This document shows, piece by piece, positions 1 to 12,194 of a stretch of DNA of 64,000 nt. The notes beneath the pieces are model-generated. The model did not search any database, had not been told where the DNA came from, and was given only the letters and a program-made list of their open reading frames with translations. A program made the translations under genes and the position numbers. The number at the start of each line of letters is the position of its first letter. Position 1 is the first letter of the stretch. This stretch comes from Acanthochromis polyacanthus (Eukaryota > Chordata > Actinopteri > Pomacentridae): assembly GCF_021347895.1 (NCBI RefSeq), contig NC_067115.1, positions 13,401,876 to 13,465,875 of the forward strand, written 5' to 3'.

Positions 1-611
1 ACAGTACATTTCTGACGGGGTTTTTCTATCATTTTCCACCCTCAACTGTTGAAAGCAACTCTAGAGGTTTTACCTGTATTCCCACTGGATGCATGATGTC
101 TTTTTTGTGCAAGAAAGTGATCTCTTTCTGTGTTTGTAGCTTTGTTTGAAAGTCTGCAAACAGCATTAGTTAAGATGCAACATGGGGGCTCATACTGTAT
201 ATACAAGCAATTAACGCTGCTTTATTTAATCCCTAAGTATATTAATGTATCCAAATTTATGTGTCTAATGATTTTTTGATGGTAAAAGCGGGACACAGTG
301 CATTTAAATTCTGACAGTATTCCATCCATGTGTCTTCCCTCCTGCACTAAAGACCGCCTACACTAGCTTACCCATTCCCACTGTGTCATCTCTTCATCCT
401 CAGGCTAACCAACAGTGGAGGTCAGTGAGGATTTCACTCTTTCTCTCGCACACAAACCCTATCTACCTCCTTTTTCTCACTCAGCAGCTAACAGCCTTTG
501 TCTTGCTGCACACCCACATCCACACAGCTCATCTAATTGTATGCGCCGCACACCTATCAAATTAAATTTGCACACAAAACCCTCTTATGCCATCACTTGG
601 CTGACTATTCA

Positions 612-655
612 TCCCCTTAATTAATCTAATTAATCAGAAAAGGTATATCTGCCTA
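612..655. promoter_or_regulatory. Cluster of TAAT/ATTA cores, possible homeodomain-bound element
   Basis: Several TAAT/ATTA cores sit within about 40 bases (TTAATTAATCTAATTAATCA followed shortly by CCTAATCAAAA). Dense TAATTA cores are typical of homeodomain-bound enhancers, but also arise by chance in AT-rich DNA. Function is inferred only, and no conservation can be assessed from a single sequence. Confidence 0.15.
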
Positions 656-1230
656 ATCAAAACATGTGTGCCGTATCTGGCAGTATCATCAGTATCCTGC
701 CACTACTGCTCAGCAACGTGTGAAGGGTGAGAAGAGACGATGAAACTTTAATTTTGATTTTCCTCCTCGTTTCATTATCCTCAATCATCTTGAAGCATGA
801 CATTTTCCACAGGTGGAGACTACGGTTTCTATAGCCTATTGTGATCAGACAGTGCTGACAGAAGCATGAAATACTGACTTTGATGATGCTTTGCTTATTA
901 TTTTGAGCTACGTCTTGAAGATAATTAATAAAACCTCATTAGAGTAGTGGTTTTATATTTACTGGCTATGTGGAACATAAATAATCAACAACACACATTT
1001 TACACAATGTTTTTGGGAAATTGTACAAGATACACAACTTATGTAAACATAATGAATAATTGTACTCAGAAATTAAGCAAATCTTTGATTTAAAATAAAA
1101 ATATGTTAATTTGCTCATCACTGTGCTGTGCTTGAATTAAGTCAGGTCCACACCTGTCCTGGAAGGGCAACTTTAATGACTAGTTGGACACTAATCGATA
1201 CTGGTAGCGCTGCAAGCCAATGTTACATCT

Positions 1231-1936
1231 TTAACATTCACAGCTCATCCCGCTGATGCACTGAGGAAAGGTCTTAGTGTATGGAAGCCTTTTGGCCAAG
1301 GCTTCCTCCAGGGTGTCAGCAGCCATGCCTGCTTCTTTTGTCCTCCTCCCGAACGTGACTTTGCTCAAGGACTTCCACAACTCCAGTCTGATCAACTTCC
1401 CTCCTGTATATACAGACACACAGCAGCCATCCTTCTGTCTCGCTCCTCCCCCTCTTTCCGTCAGGCTCCAGAGACCATTCACATGACAGAATAGACTACA
1501 GCAGCAGTGTATCGGAACCGAGAGCCGAGCAGAGCGATGAGGGGGAAGGAGGAGGAGACGTGAGACAAAAAACGAGATGGATATAGAGGTAGAGTCAGTC
1601 CCTCCCAGAGCCTGTCAGCCCTTTTATTACCATGATGTCTGTCCTTTTATCACCGAACCCGCCAACAAAAATCTCTTAAAGCCAATGGGGCGGCAGCTAT
1701 ACAGAGACCTTGCTGAATGGCGAGTAGGCTTGAATGGTCATTTGATCTGTGCGGCACTTGAGCCTTTGCTGGTGGAGGACGGAGGGGAGGGAAATGGGCA
1801 ACACGCTGAGCACAGCCAGTGGCGACGGTCAATGTCGTACACATGTTCAAGGAGAGATTTGTGGACAAACACAGGATTAGGAGACATGACTCACCTTTAT
1901 GCCGTGGACTGCTGGGAAGGAGGCTCACACACATGA
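1231..1936. other. GC-richer unique block, function unknown
   Basis: About 700 bp with higher GC and less low-complexity sequence than its surroundings. Overlapping open frames of 83-119 codons occur on both strands, which is what a GC-richer non-coding block also produces. None of the translations resembles a family I know and no clear splice pair bounds them. It could be a conserved non-coding element, a CpG-rich first exon of a gene to the left, or nothing functional. Confidence 0.2.
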
Positions 1937-4900
1937 TGTGTCCAGGAATGACTGGGTCTTTGAGCTAGGGAGAAAGAGAGGCAGGAAGTGAAAAATCAGA
2001 CAGAAAACCAAAACATGTGGATGAGTCAATCTTTTAAAAAACATAAATCTGATCTAAAATTTGCCCTTTAATCTTCATAGTTGAACACAGTGGAGTTAAG
2101 AACAGTATGTGTTTTGCATTCAAATTCATCATTGATACTGTGTGCATGTAATCATGACCCCAGTGTTTAATGTCCCAACAGTAAACCCCGGCATCCTTAA
2201 TTGGATGTCTTTGTCACCCCTCATCTCTCTACTATCACTACTAATAAATGCATTAAAATGCTTCAGGACATGCAACTGGACATGGTTCACCTCCTTGAGG
2301 AGTTGCTAAATACTTCTAAACAGAGTGTGAAGCAAATTGAATTATTGATTTCATCATTGATTTGGTGGAGCTGCTGTAGCACTATTAAATGCTGATGCAC
2401 ACAAGGAAATGACATTCATTCGTGCATCCTCACCACAGCCAGTATAGACAGATGCAGTTAGGTGGCACGTGGACTACCTGCACTCTGAGTTGCCAACTGG
2501 ACGATAAACCTACAATAAACACTGGTCATTTATGAGCAACATAAATATTTTTTAATGACCCTGCTGAAATAAATATATCAACACCCATGAAAGCAAGATT
2601 AAGATTTTTTTTTTTTAGGCCAGATGCGTCACAAATTTGCAAAGATATTTTGATTGGCTGAGACATAATCAACTGAAAGAATGCCATAAAGTATGGGAGG
2701 TGACTAGAGACCACAGTAAGTCAGTCTGCATAGACGAAAGCAATGAAACCAGAAATATACGCATTTCCCATTTGATAAAATAAGTCCCCATTTACAAAAC
2801 TGGTTAAAAAAAGTACATCTTTGAAAAATAAAATGTATGTTCACTGAGAAGTGATCAGATCATTTATGTGTTGTTACTTCCCTTTTTGAAAAACCTCTTT
2901 GTCCAAAACTCCTCTATGCAGGAAAAAACTTCCCTTAACACAGCATCCATTTTAAATATGGAAGCCATTTGAATTTTTAATGTTTAATAAATCTTAAAAA
3001 TACACATTGTTAGAGGAAGTTAACACATTTTTGCAATATAGTTTGTCGCAGGCAACAACAAATCTTCAACATAACCCAGTGGTCCTTCATTTAATTATTA
3101 CAGGCAGCAGAAACTAGCATTCAAACTTTTTTGAAATCATAAAGTAAAAACCACACATCAAAAGTAAGCTGTCTGAGCCAAGATGACTGTGATTGGATGT
3201 CGTTTGCATAATGTAGAGTAAAAAATTTCAAAGAAAATATGAGTCAGTTGAAATTTAGTCCACTCCTTTTTCACAGCATTTACTTTTCTCTATCTCACCT
3301 TTAGTGGCATATCCCATTCTCAGTGGAACATCACAACCCTCATATGTCCCTGTCGGATGTGTCTGCTGGTGTTCAGCACGCTGTCCTTCACTCATAGTCA
3401 GGAGTCTTGTGGTTACACCGCATCTTAACCTAAATTATTAGATTCAGAATTAGGAATACTAATGGACACAGCACTACTATTTAAAATAACAAGTATCTTT
3501 TATACACTTGGATCAATTCAACTCTGGACAGAGTCATCTGACTGCAAAAAATGCATTCAGACAAGTGAACCCTTCAGAGCGTACAGAAGAATTCTCATGT
3601 ACGTGTTGCTGACAGTGGCATGACTTGATTCCTGCTGAAGCCCAAGAATTAGACTAGAGCAGGGTATTTCTGGAGTTACATTTTAAAAATTTCTGACTTT
3701 ACTACCAAACATTTCACAGCGGGAGTACCAGCAGGCCCTCTAAAGCTGTTTTAAAGTGGAGCTGTCTGGGTTAGCATCTACAGAAAAAAGCATTAACTAT
3801 TCTGGATTTAAGGTTCTAACTGCAGCCACAAACCACCAGGAAACAACAGGGAATGGGGAACTGCAGTCAATTGTCCATTTAGTTATCAAAAATGATGCTA
3901 CTATATGTGACATATGATGATATGTCTTGAATATGTTGCCCAAACATATCAGCCTTCAAATCATGGTTAGTATTGTCATTTTAAAGTACCATAAATATCT
4001 CAAATTACTCTTAGCCCAACACATATCATGGCTCCATATTATGATACTGATCAAAAGACTGAATCAAAATGGGAAAGAAAAAAACTTACATTGAAGGCTT
4101 TTAAGAGGCACATGTCAAACACCACGTAGCAATCACTGGAGGATACAAAAGGAGGAAGGCCCTACCTGGGCCTCTATTTATAAAGTGGGAGGAGCTAAAA
4201 CTGAACCACTGCTCATCGCCTCCTTGTGGAGATGAGAGGAAATGAACTTGCAGTTTCAAACATTAACATAATATCAAAGATTAAATGCATTCAGAATATT
4301 ATGCAGATATGATATTCCTGTGCTTATTTAACACAGTGTGTTGTTAAGCCTAATTTCAACTGTCAATAATGCATCTGAGACATTAGACTTACTTTATATG
4401 AAAATTATTCTCTCAACAGTTGCTTGACATCTTCACCTGCTGGTCTACTGAATGTTTGAATCGAACTCTGTAAAATTAGCTGCCTGCCTCAGTTTTTTTT
4501 TTTTCTCTGCTGGAGCTCCAACAGCAAAAAAAGCCCCAAACAATTACTATGTTTTAAAAAAAATACATATTTTCCCGCTGGAGGTGCCATCCAGCCAAAT
4601 AAGGGCGACTTGGCTGTTGCTCAGGCAACTCTAACCTGGCCTAGTGCATGTTTTTGATGTGCACAGTGGCATACATGCACCTTTAATTCACATTTCTGCC
4701 AATGGTTTCACACTACACCACTGATCTACAGGCATATGGCATATTGATTAGGAAACACTTTACTATTTACACATCCTGTAGATACAGATTACTCTCCAGC
4801 ACTGACAGGAGACACAGCGGTGTGGGGAAACGCCTGGAAATGCAGGACTGGATACAATAAGAGAAACATTAGCATTGATTTGAAGCCCTGTCTTGGGCCA

Positions 4901-6732
4901 TCTGAATGCAAGTCTCCACTGATTTCTTTGGAAATGATTGGGCTCTTTTGCTACTACATGCTTTGTTATCTTCACCAGCTTGTTTCTGACTTCGTACTTC
5001 TGTTGCTTGAAATGGCTTCTGACCGTGGCTGCAAACAATGCTGATGAAACTGAACCAAAACATTGAAGTTGCGGTCCAGAAAATTTAAAAAAATAAAAAA
5101 AATAACATGAGATGAAAGCTATATAATGCTCTGTATTACTCCTCGTGAGCTAATAGAAAAAGATTATTTTACTTTTGATGAACACTGTGGTGGACTTTAA
5201 GGTGCCGCTGGTGACTCTAACAATTGGGTGAGTTATAATATGAAAAAAAATTACAGCTGTCATAAAAAAGTGCCATATTTGAGCACACATTAACATAAAA
5301 GTTTATACTGCAGAAGTCCTAATTTTATATATTTGCATGTAGCAAAGTTAAAAAATGAAACAAAAGACTGTATAAAGCTCTGTATTGCTTTTGGTGATCC
5401 ATTGCTATGAGAAAAGAACTATTTTGCCCTCGTTACTTTTCTCCTGCACAATAAGCGCTTACATGATTGTGGCAATTTAAATGAAATACCCCTGATTTTG
5501 GAATTCAGCAGTTACAAAGGCTGGCAGTTCTAAAGCCAATAATTTTCCTATTCTGAGTCACAGCAGAAAGGAATGATGTGAGACTTCAAATGTCTTTTGT
5601 GCACTCTTGCGCTCTCTGATTACATTAGTGGGGACACAGCCACCTCAGCTGTCATCACATCTGGCATGCAGTAAGTAGGTTTTAGGTTTCATAAAGGGGT
5701 GACATGACACGCTTCTTGTACTGATAGAAAGTGGCACTTCGAGTTGGTCTGGTTGGTGGCCACATTCACACACACAGAGACCTCAGCTTCCACAAAAACC
5801 AGCCAGTAGATACGATTACACATCATCCTCACCGCTACCCATCTTGTCATGATCCCCCTATGAATATTTAATCCCACCCCACCCATGCCCTCGCTCTCTC
5901 TGGCCTTCCCCATCAAACGTCTGGTAATATTTTGCCGTCGACGGTGTTGCTGCTCTCCGCCTCCTCTCTCCGCTGCTCTGCGATGACTTGTGTCCCAGCC
6001 AATGCGTTATGACTGGTAGGGGTGACTCAGGATGGGCAGCGAGCCACTGGAGTGTGGGGTGACATGAACAGGGAGGGTCATGTCGGGTTAGACACACTGA
6101 TGCAAATACAGCAGACGGAGGACCAATCAGGATTCTGTATGGATTTTCAATTAGATTTCGGCTTACACTAAATAAGTTACTTTACAATTAGACAAAAATC
6201 CTTTATTGAGAAGTTTTGTATTATGTTCATTCCATCTCAAATTATCCAATTCCATTTCAGATCCACCTGAAATTTTTATACAAAAAAACATTTAAAAAAT
6301 ATTTGTAAAACTTAAGCTTAATATAAAAAAATCCTTTCTGATTTTTTTTTTCATTGCCCACTGATTCACTTTCAGCACATTTAAAAATGCTTTTTTTTTT
6401 ATTTTGAAATTTTAGGCTATGCTTGAATGAAAATCTCTGAGAAACTAATAATAATATAATAATAAATAAAAGCCTGAAATTTCACTGCATTTCTCATCAT
6501 GTCATTGGTTCAGAATCTGTAATATTGAACAAGTAGCTCAAATAATCTCTGGCTAATGATGAGTTAAAATATGAAATGTCCCATCTTTGAGCAAACATTA
6601 ACAAAAAAATTATAATGCAGAAGTTCATTGGTGATATTTTCTGAATCATATGTAGTTGCATTTCACTGTAATTCCAAAGAAAATGCATAGACTAGAAGAA
6701 AATAGAACATAGAACAAAACATATAGAACTTT

Positions 6733-7300
6733 TTAATATGAAAAGAAATTGGTCACAACAAAAAAGATATTTTTTTTTATCACTGAACTTTTATAGCTGA
6801 GTTGAGACAGTGGAAAAGAACCAAAAAAGCCTCTTTGACAGAGAGGGAATAAAAGTCTGACAGAAGCAGGTTCAGGGAAGGCAGCCATCTGTCTCGACCA
6901 ATTGGGATGAGAGGATGGAGGATAGCAGGATAGCAGATGGAGGATAAACAATACAGAGAACCACAAACATTTTGGAATTTGTTTGGTTTTTTTTGGAGAT
7001 TGCCTGTTTGGATGATATGGCACAATAAGGCCTTTAAGATCAAAAGGAGCTTGGTCTTTAAGAGTTTTGTATGTAAGAAGCAGGATTTTGAATTCTATCC
7101 TGGATTTTTCAGGGTGCCAATAAAGAGAAGCTAACGCAGGAGAAATATTATCTCTCTTACTGGTTCCTGTCAGAACTCTGGCACCAGCATTTTCTATCAG
7201 TTGGAGGAAATTAAGAGGATTATTGGGACATCCCGATAATAAGGAATTACAATAGCCCAGCCTCACAGTTATAAATGCAGTCTCAGAGAGTGACGCAGAT
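6733..7300 (-). mobile_element. L2/Rex-like LINE 3' fragment
   Basis: The minus strand encodes the C-terminal end of a non-LTR retrotransposon reverse transcriptase. Recognisable stretches are LGYCNSLLSG, LQLIENAGARVLTGT and RIEFKILLLTYKTL, the usual thumb-side motifs of fish L2/Rex-type LINEs. The reading continues into a 3' region ending near 6.74 kb. Only the 3' portion is present, as expected for 5'-truncated LINE insertion. No complete reverse transcriptase or endonuclease domain is here, so this copy cannot be autonomous. The exact subfamily would need a repeat-library comparison. Confidence 0.8.
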
Positions 7301-7662
7301 TATATATATATTTATTTTTCTTTCTGCTCCCTTTCATTCAGAAGTTGTTAACTTTTGTTTTTGTATTTAATTGCTTATTTTTTTTGTCAATGAATGAAAT
7401 AAAAACTCATTAAACTAAATTAAGAATTTTTGTCTCATATTCAAAATTTTACTTGTGGAGAAGGTCATGAAGTCATTACTGCTGACAGCTAAAGGAACAC
7501 AAGGCTCCAAACAGCTGTGACTCGTGTCAGAAAACTGCATCATGCTTTTTAAGTGTCAGTGAGTGGTACATGCATTAAAGCAGCACATACAATGCAATCA
7601 CGGTGCATGACAATTATCCCGGCTAGCAGAAATGACCTACCAGAGAAACTATTTCCTCAAAA

Positions 7663-7663
<1 letters not shown>

Positions 7664-7693
<30 letters not shown>
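7664..7693. repeat. (AT)n microsatellite
   Basis: A pure AT dinucleotide run of about 30 bases, followed directly by AAAG. Probably length-polymorphic. Confidence 0.9.
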
Positions 7694-7696
<3 letters not shown>

Positions 7697-7936
7697 AAAA
7701 TCAAAAAGCGGAGAAAAGGGGAAAAGGTGGCTCATATCTACAACAGGTTATCTGGTCAAACTGCTGATGCTGCTGTGTGTTGTTGTTGTGGCCTTCACTC
7801 CTCAGGTCCCTCCAGACTGACGCTGAACTGAGTGGGTCAAACTAATTGGCTGCTTCTCAATCTCATCAAGTCGAAATGCCACCAGAAGAGCCCAGTATGA
7901 CATCTCAGCTAAATATAGCCAAAAAAGAGCAACAGG

Positions 7937-8804
7937 CAGAGGTGGGACAATTATTCAGATCCTTAAGTCAGTACTTTTGCTTAATAAAAGGTCCTTTAAC
8001 AGATATATTGCCATATATGGCATCATGCATGCATAATATTTCACCTTCATGTAAAGTATTTTCAATATGTGCAATATTTAATTTCCATTTCATTTCATTT
8101 TTCATAACCATGTGTAATATTACTTAATCCCCCTGTATAATTACCAGCATTACATTTTACTCTTCTGTTCTCACCTTATTTTAGTTCACTTATTTCAGTC
8201 ATTTTAGTAATGTATCATACCTTTTAACTGTCTAGGCACTGCATTTATTAGGTTACATAAAGCTTTATCTCAACTTATCATTGGATTATCAGGAGTGAAG
8301 CATTAGTATGTCAGCTGCATGTTGCTGTTGTAGCTGCTGCAGGTGGAGCCAGTTTGAGCCACGTCTTGTAAAGGTTTTATATGCAATGACAGCAGATGAA
8401 CTGAGGTGTTGATTGCGCTTTCAGCTTTTTCTATAATATCTGATCTTTGGTGAGATCTTTAATCATTTGAAGATTTAATTAAATGACAGAGATGTTAACA
8501 TCTCATACCTGTTTGAAATATGGCCTCAACTACACGCTGATTTTTGTAAGAAGCTAAAAAGGTTGGAAACCACTGCTTTAATGTTTAACAGTGCGCTGGA
8601 TTTTAAAAGTTTGTTTTGTTATCTGTTGGGCAAAATCTTCATTTTAAAAGTAGCTGAAGCTACTGGATAAATGTAGCAGAGTAGAAAGTACAATACTTCC
8701 CTTTAAATTCATCAAAGTATAATGCAGCAAAAAAAGTCAAATACCTCAAAATTGCACATATGCACAGTACTTGAGTAAATGTGCTTGGTTACTTTCCACC
8801 ACTG
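7937..8804. mobile_element. Non-autonomous hAT-like TIR element
   Basis: The left edge reads CAGAGGTGGGACAATTATTC and the right edge ends CTTTCCACCACTG, whose complement begins CAGTGGTGGAAAG. The ends are therefore imperfect inverted copies of the CAGNGGTGG type common in fish hAT-like MITEs. Internal phrases such as 'acttgagtaaatgtgcttgg' are typical of this abundant family. No transposase is encoded. I could not find a matching 8-bp target duplication at the flanks, so the exact ends are approximate. Confidence 0.6.
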
Positions 8805-10077
8805 ATGATGAGACACCAGCACTCTTCTTCAAACAAGTGGAAGGAGGAAGCTCTTCCTGTGCAGAACTCAGATATGTCTAAACTGTCTGAGCAGGAAGAA
8901 GGGAGGACAGACTAACGATGCTGACGGAGATGAGAAATAATGATGGGGAAAAAAAACATTCGTCCTATTTAACAGAGACTACAGAATAACAAGGAAGAGT
9001 GACAAAGAAATCCTATTGTGGTTTCCTCTAAAGGGAAGCAATTGCAGCAAAAAGTATAGATCAACTGGCCTACAGCAGTAAAATATCATGCATCAACCAT
9101 GAATACCATCTGTGTATGTCAGATTTTTGACTTCATCCCCTCTCCCTGCTCACCACTGCTCTGACTCCTAACACTGGCACCATAAAAATCATTTATCTCT
9201 CATTTACATTCATGCATTCACACACAACCGCTGTGCTTTAGTTCTTCAATCTTCAGAAAGCCGATCCGAGGACGTTGAAGATAAAAGATGATGCTTCATA
9301 CAGTAAAGCTAAAAGTGAATTTGGTGCTTGTTGAGGGCATACTGTATTGCACATTAACAATAGCCTTCCTGATTTATGTCATTAATTTAGCCTGATAAAA
9401 ACTAATTGGTTTGATAACACCACAATGACTTCCAGGCTATAACGGGTTCAGAGATGCTTTCTCCATCAGCGAGTTAGGGAGTAATTCTGCCCCTAGTGGT
9501 CAAAAATAGGCAGCAGATATTTTCACTAATAAAATAATGTATCCATTTCCGTCAAGTAATCCACGCCAGCAGGTGAACATGCAGATTAACCATACCCTTA
9601 AAGCTGCACATTTGAGTAAATGTTTATGCAATTTTGTTCCACTTGTGATTTTTCTACTGTTGCGGGTCAAAATGTCAGCAGTAAAATCACACTGTTGATC
9701 AGTGTTGTGGTTTGTCAATTATTATCTGCTATTGGAAACTGCATCATTTTATAACTGCTCTGTTAAGTTATTAGATTGCTCTTATCCAGAGCTCCAGTTT
9801 CAATTTGAGACTGTGTATCTTTGACCTAACTAAGCAGGAGAAAGGTTTTTAGAAGACCTAATCCATCCCTCTGTTACAGCAGGTCGACTATTTTCATGCA
9901 GAGCTCATGAATTTCTTGGCTGTCTGGCACATTTTACATTATACTGTTGGCAGCAGAGAGAGAAGGCGGGGCAAAGCTCTAAAGAAAGGGCAGAGGAAAT
10001 TTGTTTTTCATGCCTATGCTTCCTTTTTGCATTAAAATAATATTGTTTAGGCTGAAAGTCAGCGGTGGTGTCTTATA
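8805..10077. other. Intergenic DNA, nothing recognised
   Basis: No open frame of note and no recognisable repeat end in this stretch between the hAT-like element and the Tc1-like element. Purine-rich around 8.85-9.05 kb. Confidence 0.5.
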
Positions 10078-10430
10078 CAGTTAGTTCCATATATATTTGG
10101 ACCCTGACAGAAGTTTTGCTTTTTACCCATTTAATGAAACATTTTCCAATTGTAGTTCTATAATGGCATGGACATAAAGTGCAGACTCTCAGCTTTCACA
10201 TGAGGCTATCAATATTCAACTTGGATGAAGGGTTTAGAAGTTTCAGTTCCTTAACATGTGCCATCTTATTTTAAAAAGGACCAAAAGTAATTGGACAATT
10301 GACTCAAAAGCCATTTCATGGGCAGGCGTGGGCAATTCCTTCATTATGTCATCACCAATTAAACAACCAAAAGCCCTGGAGTTGATTTGAGGTATGGTTT
10401 GCATTTGGAAGATGTTGCTGTGGAGACAAC

Positions 10431-11655
10431 ATGCAGTCAAAGGAGGTCTCCATGCAGGTGAAACAGGCCATCCTTAAGCTGCAAAAAATGAAAACAAAAC
10501 AAAACAAAAACATTCACAAAATTGCTACAAAATTAGGAGTGACAAAATCTAGAGTTTGGTACATCCTGAGAAAGGAAGAAAGCAACGGAAAAAAGACCTG
10601 GACGTCCACGGAAGACAACAGTGGTGGATGATCGCAGAATCATTTCCATGGTGAAGAGAGAAACTCCTTCACAACAGCCACCCAAGTTAAAAACACCCTC
10701 CAGGAGGTAGGCGTGTCACTGCCCAGGTTTACTTCAAAGAGGAGACCGCATGAGAGAGAGCACAGAGGGTTCACTGCACGGTGCAAGCCACTGAAAGGCT
10801 AGATTTGACTTTTAAAAAAAAAAAAAGCCAACACAGTTATGGAAGAACATTCTTTGGACAGATGAAACCAAGAGCTACCTCTACCAGAATGATGGCAAGG
10901 AAAACGTACGGAGAAGGCATGGTACAGCTCATGATCCAAAGCATACCACATCATCTGTAAAACATGGTGGAGGCAGTGTGATGGCTTGGAAATGCATGGC
11001 TGCCGGTGGCTCTGGGTCACTGGTGTTTGTTGATGTGACACTGGACAGAACCATCCCATACATTTTCTATACACCCCTTTATCCTCACTAGGGTCACGGG
11101 GGGGTGCTCGAGCCTATCCCAGCTGACTCAGGCGAAGGCAGGGGACACTCTGGACAGGTCACCAGTCTGTTGCAGGGCTACACATACAGACAAACAATCA
11201 CACTCACATGCACACCTACGGGCAATTTAGAGTAACTAATTAACCTCAGCATATTTTTGGACTGTGGGAGGAAGCTGGAGTACCCGGAGAAAACCTGGAC
11301 AGAACCAGCCAGATAAATTCTGAGGTGTTCAGAGACAAACTGTTGGCTCAGATGCAGCCAAATTGATTGGGTGGCATTTCATAATACAGATGGACAAAGA
11401 CCAAAAACATACCCAGGACTTTATTAAAGCCAAGAAGTGGAATGTTCTTGAATGGCCACGTTAGTCACCTGACCTCAACCCAACTGAGCATGTATCTCAC
11501 CTGTTAAAGACTAAACTTCAGAAAGAAAGGCCCACAAACAACAACTGAAAACCACTGCAGTAAAGGCCTGGCTGAGCATTAAAAAGGAGGAAACCCAGCA
11601 TCTGGTGATGTCCAGGAATTCAAGACGTCAGGCAATCATTGCTAGCAAATGAACA
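10431..11655 (+). pseudogene. Tc1-like transposase pseudogene, frameshifted and interrupted
   Basis: The N-terminal helix-turn-helix region is readable (NIHKIATKLGVTKSRVWYIL). After a frame change the second DNA-binding segment appears (RPGRPRKTTVVDDRRIISM). Farther on come pieces of the DDE catalytic domain around 10.84-11.05 kb, including a WTDET-like motif and a KHGGGSVMAW motif. The chain is then split by the nested repeat at 11054-11294 and resumes near 11.31 kb towards a DLNPTEH-type segment at about 11.48 kb. Multiple frameshifts and stops make it inactive. In intact relatives this protein cuts and pastes the transposon at TA sites. Confidence 0.85.
11054..11294. mobile_element. Short dispersed repeat nested in the Tc1 copy, with 13-bp target duplication
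   Basis: About 241 bp beginning TCCCATACATTTTC and ending in the GGAGTACCCGGAGAAAAC motif of a very common teleost dispersed repeat ('tttatcctcactagggtcac', 'cacacctacgggcaatttag'). It is flanked by direct copies of CTGGACAGAACCA at 11041-11053 and 11295-11307. Removing the insert plus one copy rejoins the transposase relic in frame across the site, confirming insertion after the Tc1 copy arrived. The duplication length suggests LINE-assisted (SINE-like) integration. Confidence 0.8.
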
Positions 11656-12194
11656 TTTTCAGTTATTCAATGTGTCCAGTTACTTTTGAGCCCCTGAAAT
11701 GAGTTTTGAAATGAAAGTGTTTTTTTTTTTTTTTAAATGCTTTAGTTCCTCACATTTTATGCAATCTTTATGTTCATCCCACTGAATAAAAGCTGAAAAT
11801 CTGCACTTCAACCCCGTCTGAACGGTTTCATTTAAAATTCACCGTGGTACTGTACAGAACCAAAATTAGAAAAACTTTGTCTGTCCAAATATTTATGGAC
11901 CCAACTGTAGATAAACTTTTTAGCCTCTCTCGGGCAAACATCAGTTTGTCCTGTCTGTACTCTGAAGTGATGTGCATTTTGTACCAGATTGGGTGAGGAG
12001 AAGCTGTAATGATATGTCAGGCTCAGACTTATTGATTTTGAGGCTTTTTTTTTTTTGTAATCCAGAACTAATAAAGTATGAGTTTTGTACTTTAAGAATG
12101 CTAAGACACACTTCTTGCCATCTTTCTGATCGTATTCATGTCTAGAATTACACTGCCCCCTACAGGCAAAACCACAAAACCCATGGAGTTAATT

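Larger units (their letters stand above)
1..6730. other. Intergenic DNA, no gene recognised
   Basis: Only short open frames occur here, without splice-site context or recognisable protein family. Most of the stretch is AT-rich, with poly-A/poly-T runs. Three sub-blocks stand out and are listed separately or as findings: the TAATTA-rich stretch near 0.6 kb, the GC-richer block at about 1.23-1.93 kb, and a GC-richer block at 5.7-6.1 kb with an ATGCAAAT octamer at about 6101. It may hold regulatory DNA or distal exons of a gene outside the window, but nothing in the sequence proves that. Confidence 0.6.
10078..11907 (+). mobile_element. Decayed Tc1-like (Tc1/mariner) transposon
   Basis: The left end begins CAGTTAGTTCC with ATATTTGGACCC shortly after. 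The right end reads ATATTTATGGACCCAACTG, so the two are imperfect inverted repeats. Both ends abut TA dinucleotides (10076-10077 and 11908-11909), the Tc1/mariner target duplication. Between them lies a plus-strand transposase relic. Total length is 1830 bp, of which about 254 bp is a later nested insertion, so the original copy was about 1.58 kb, normal for the family. Confidence 0.9.

Noticed and set aside
5858..6097. 79-codon minus-strand frame in a GC-richer block
   Set aside because: Composition explains the open frame; no family resemblance and no splice pair.
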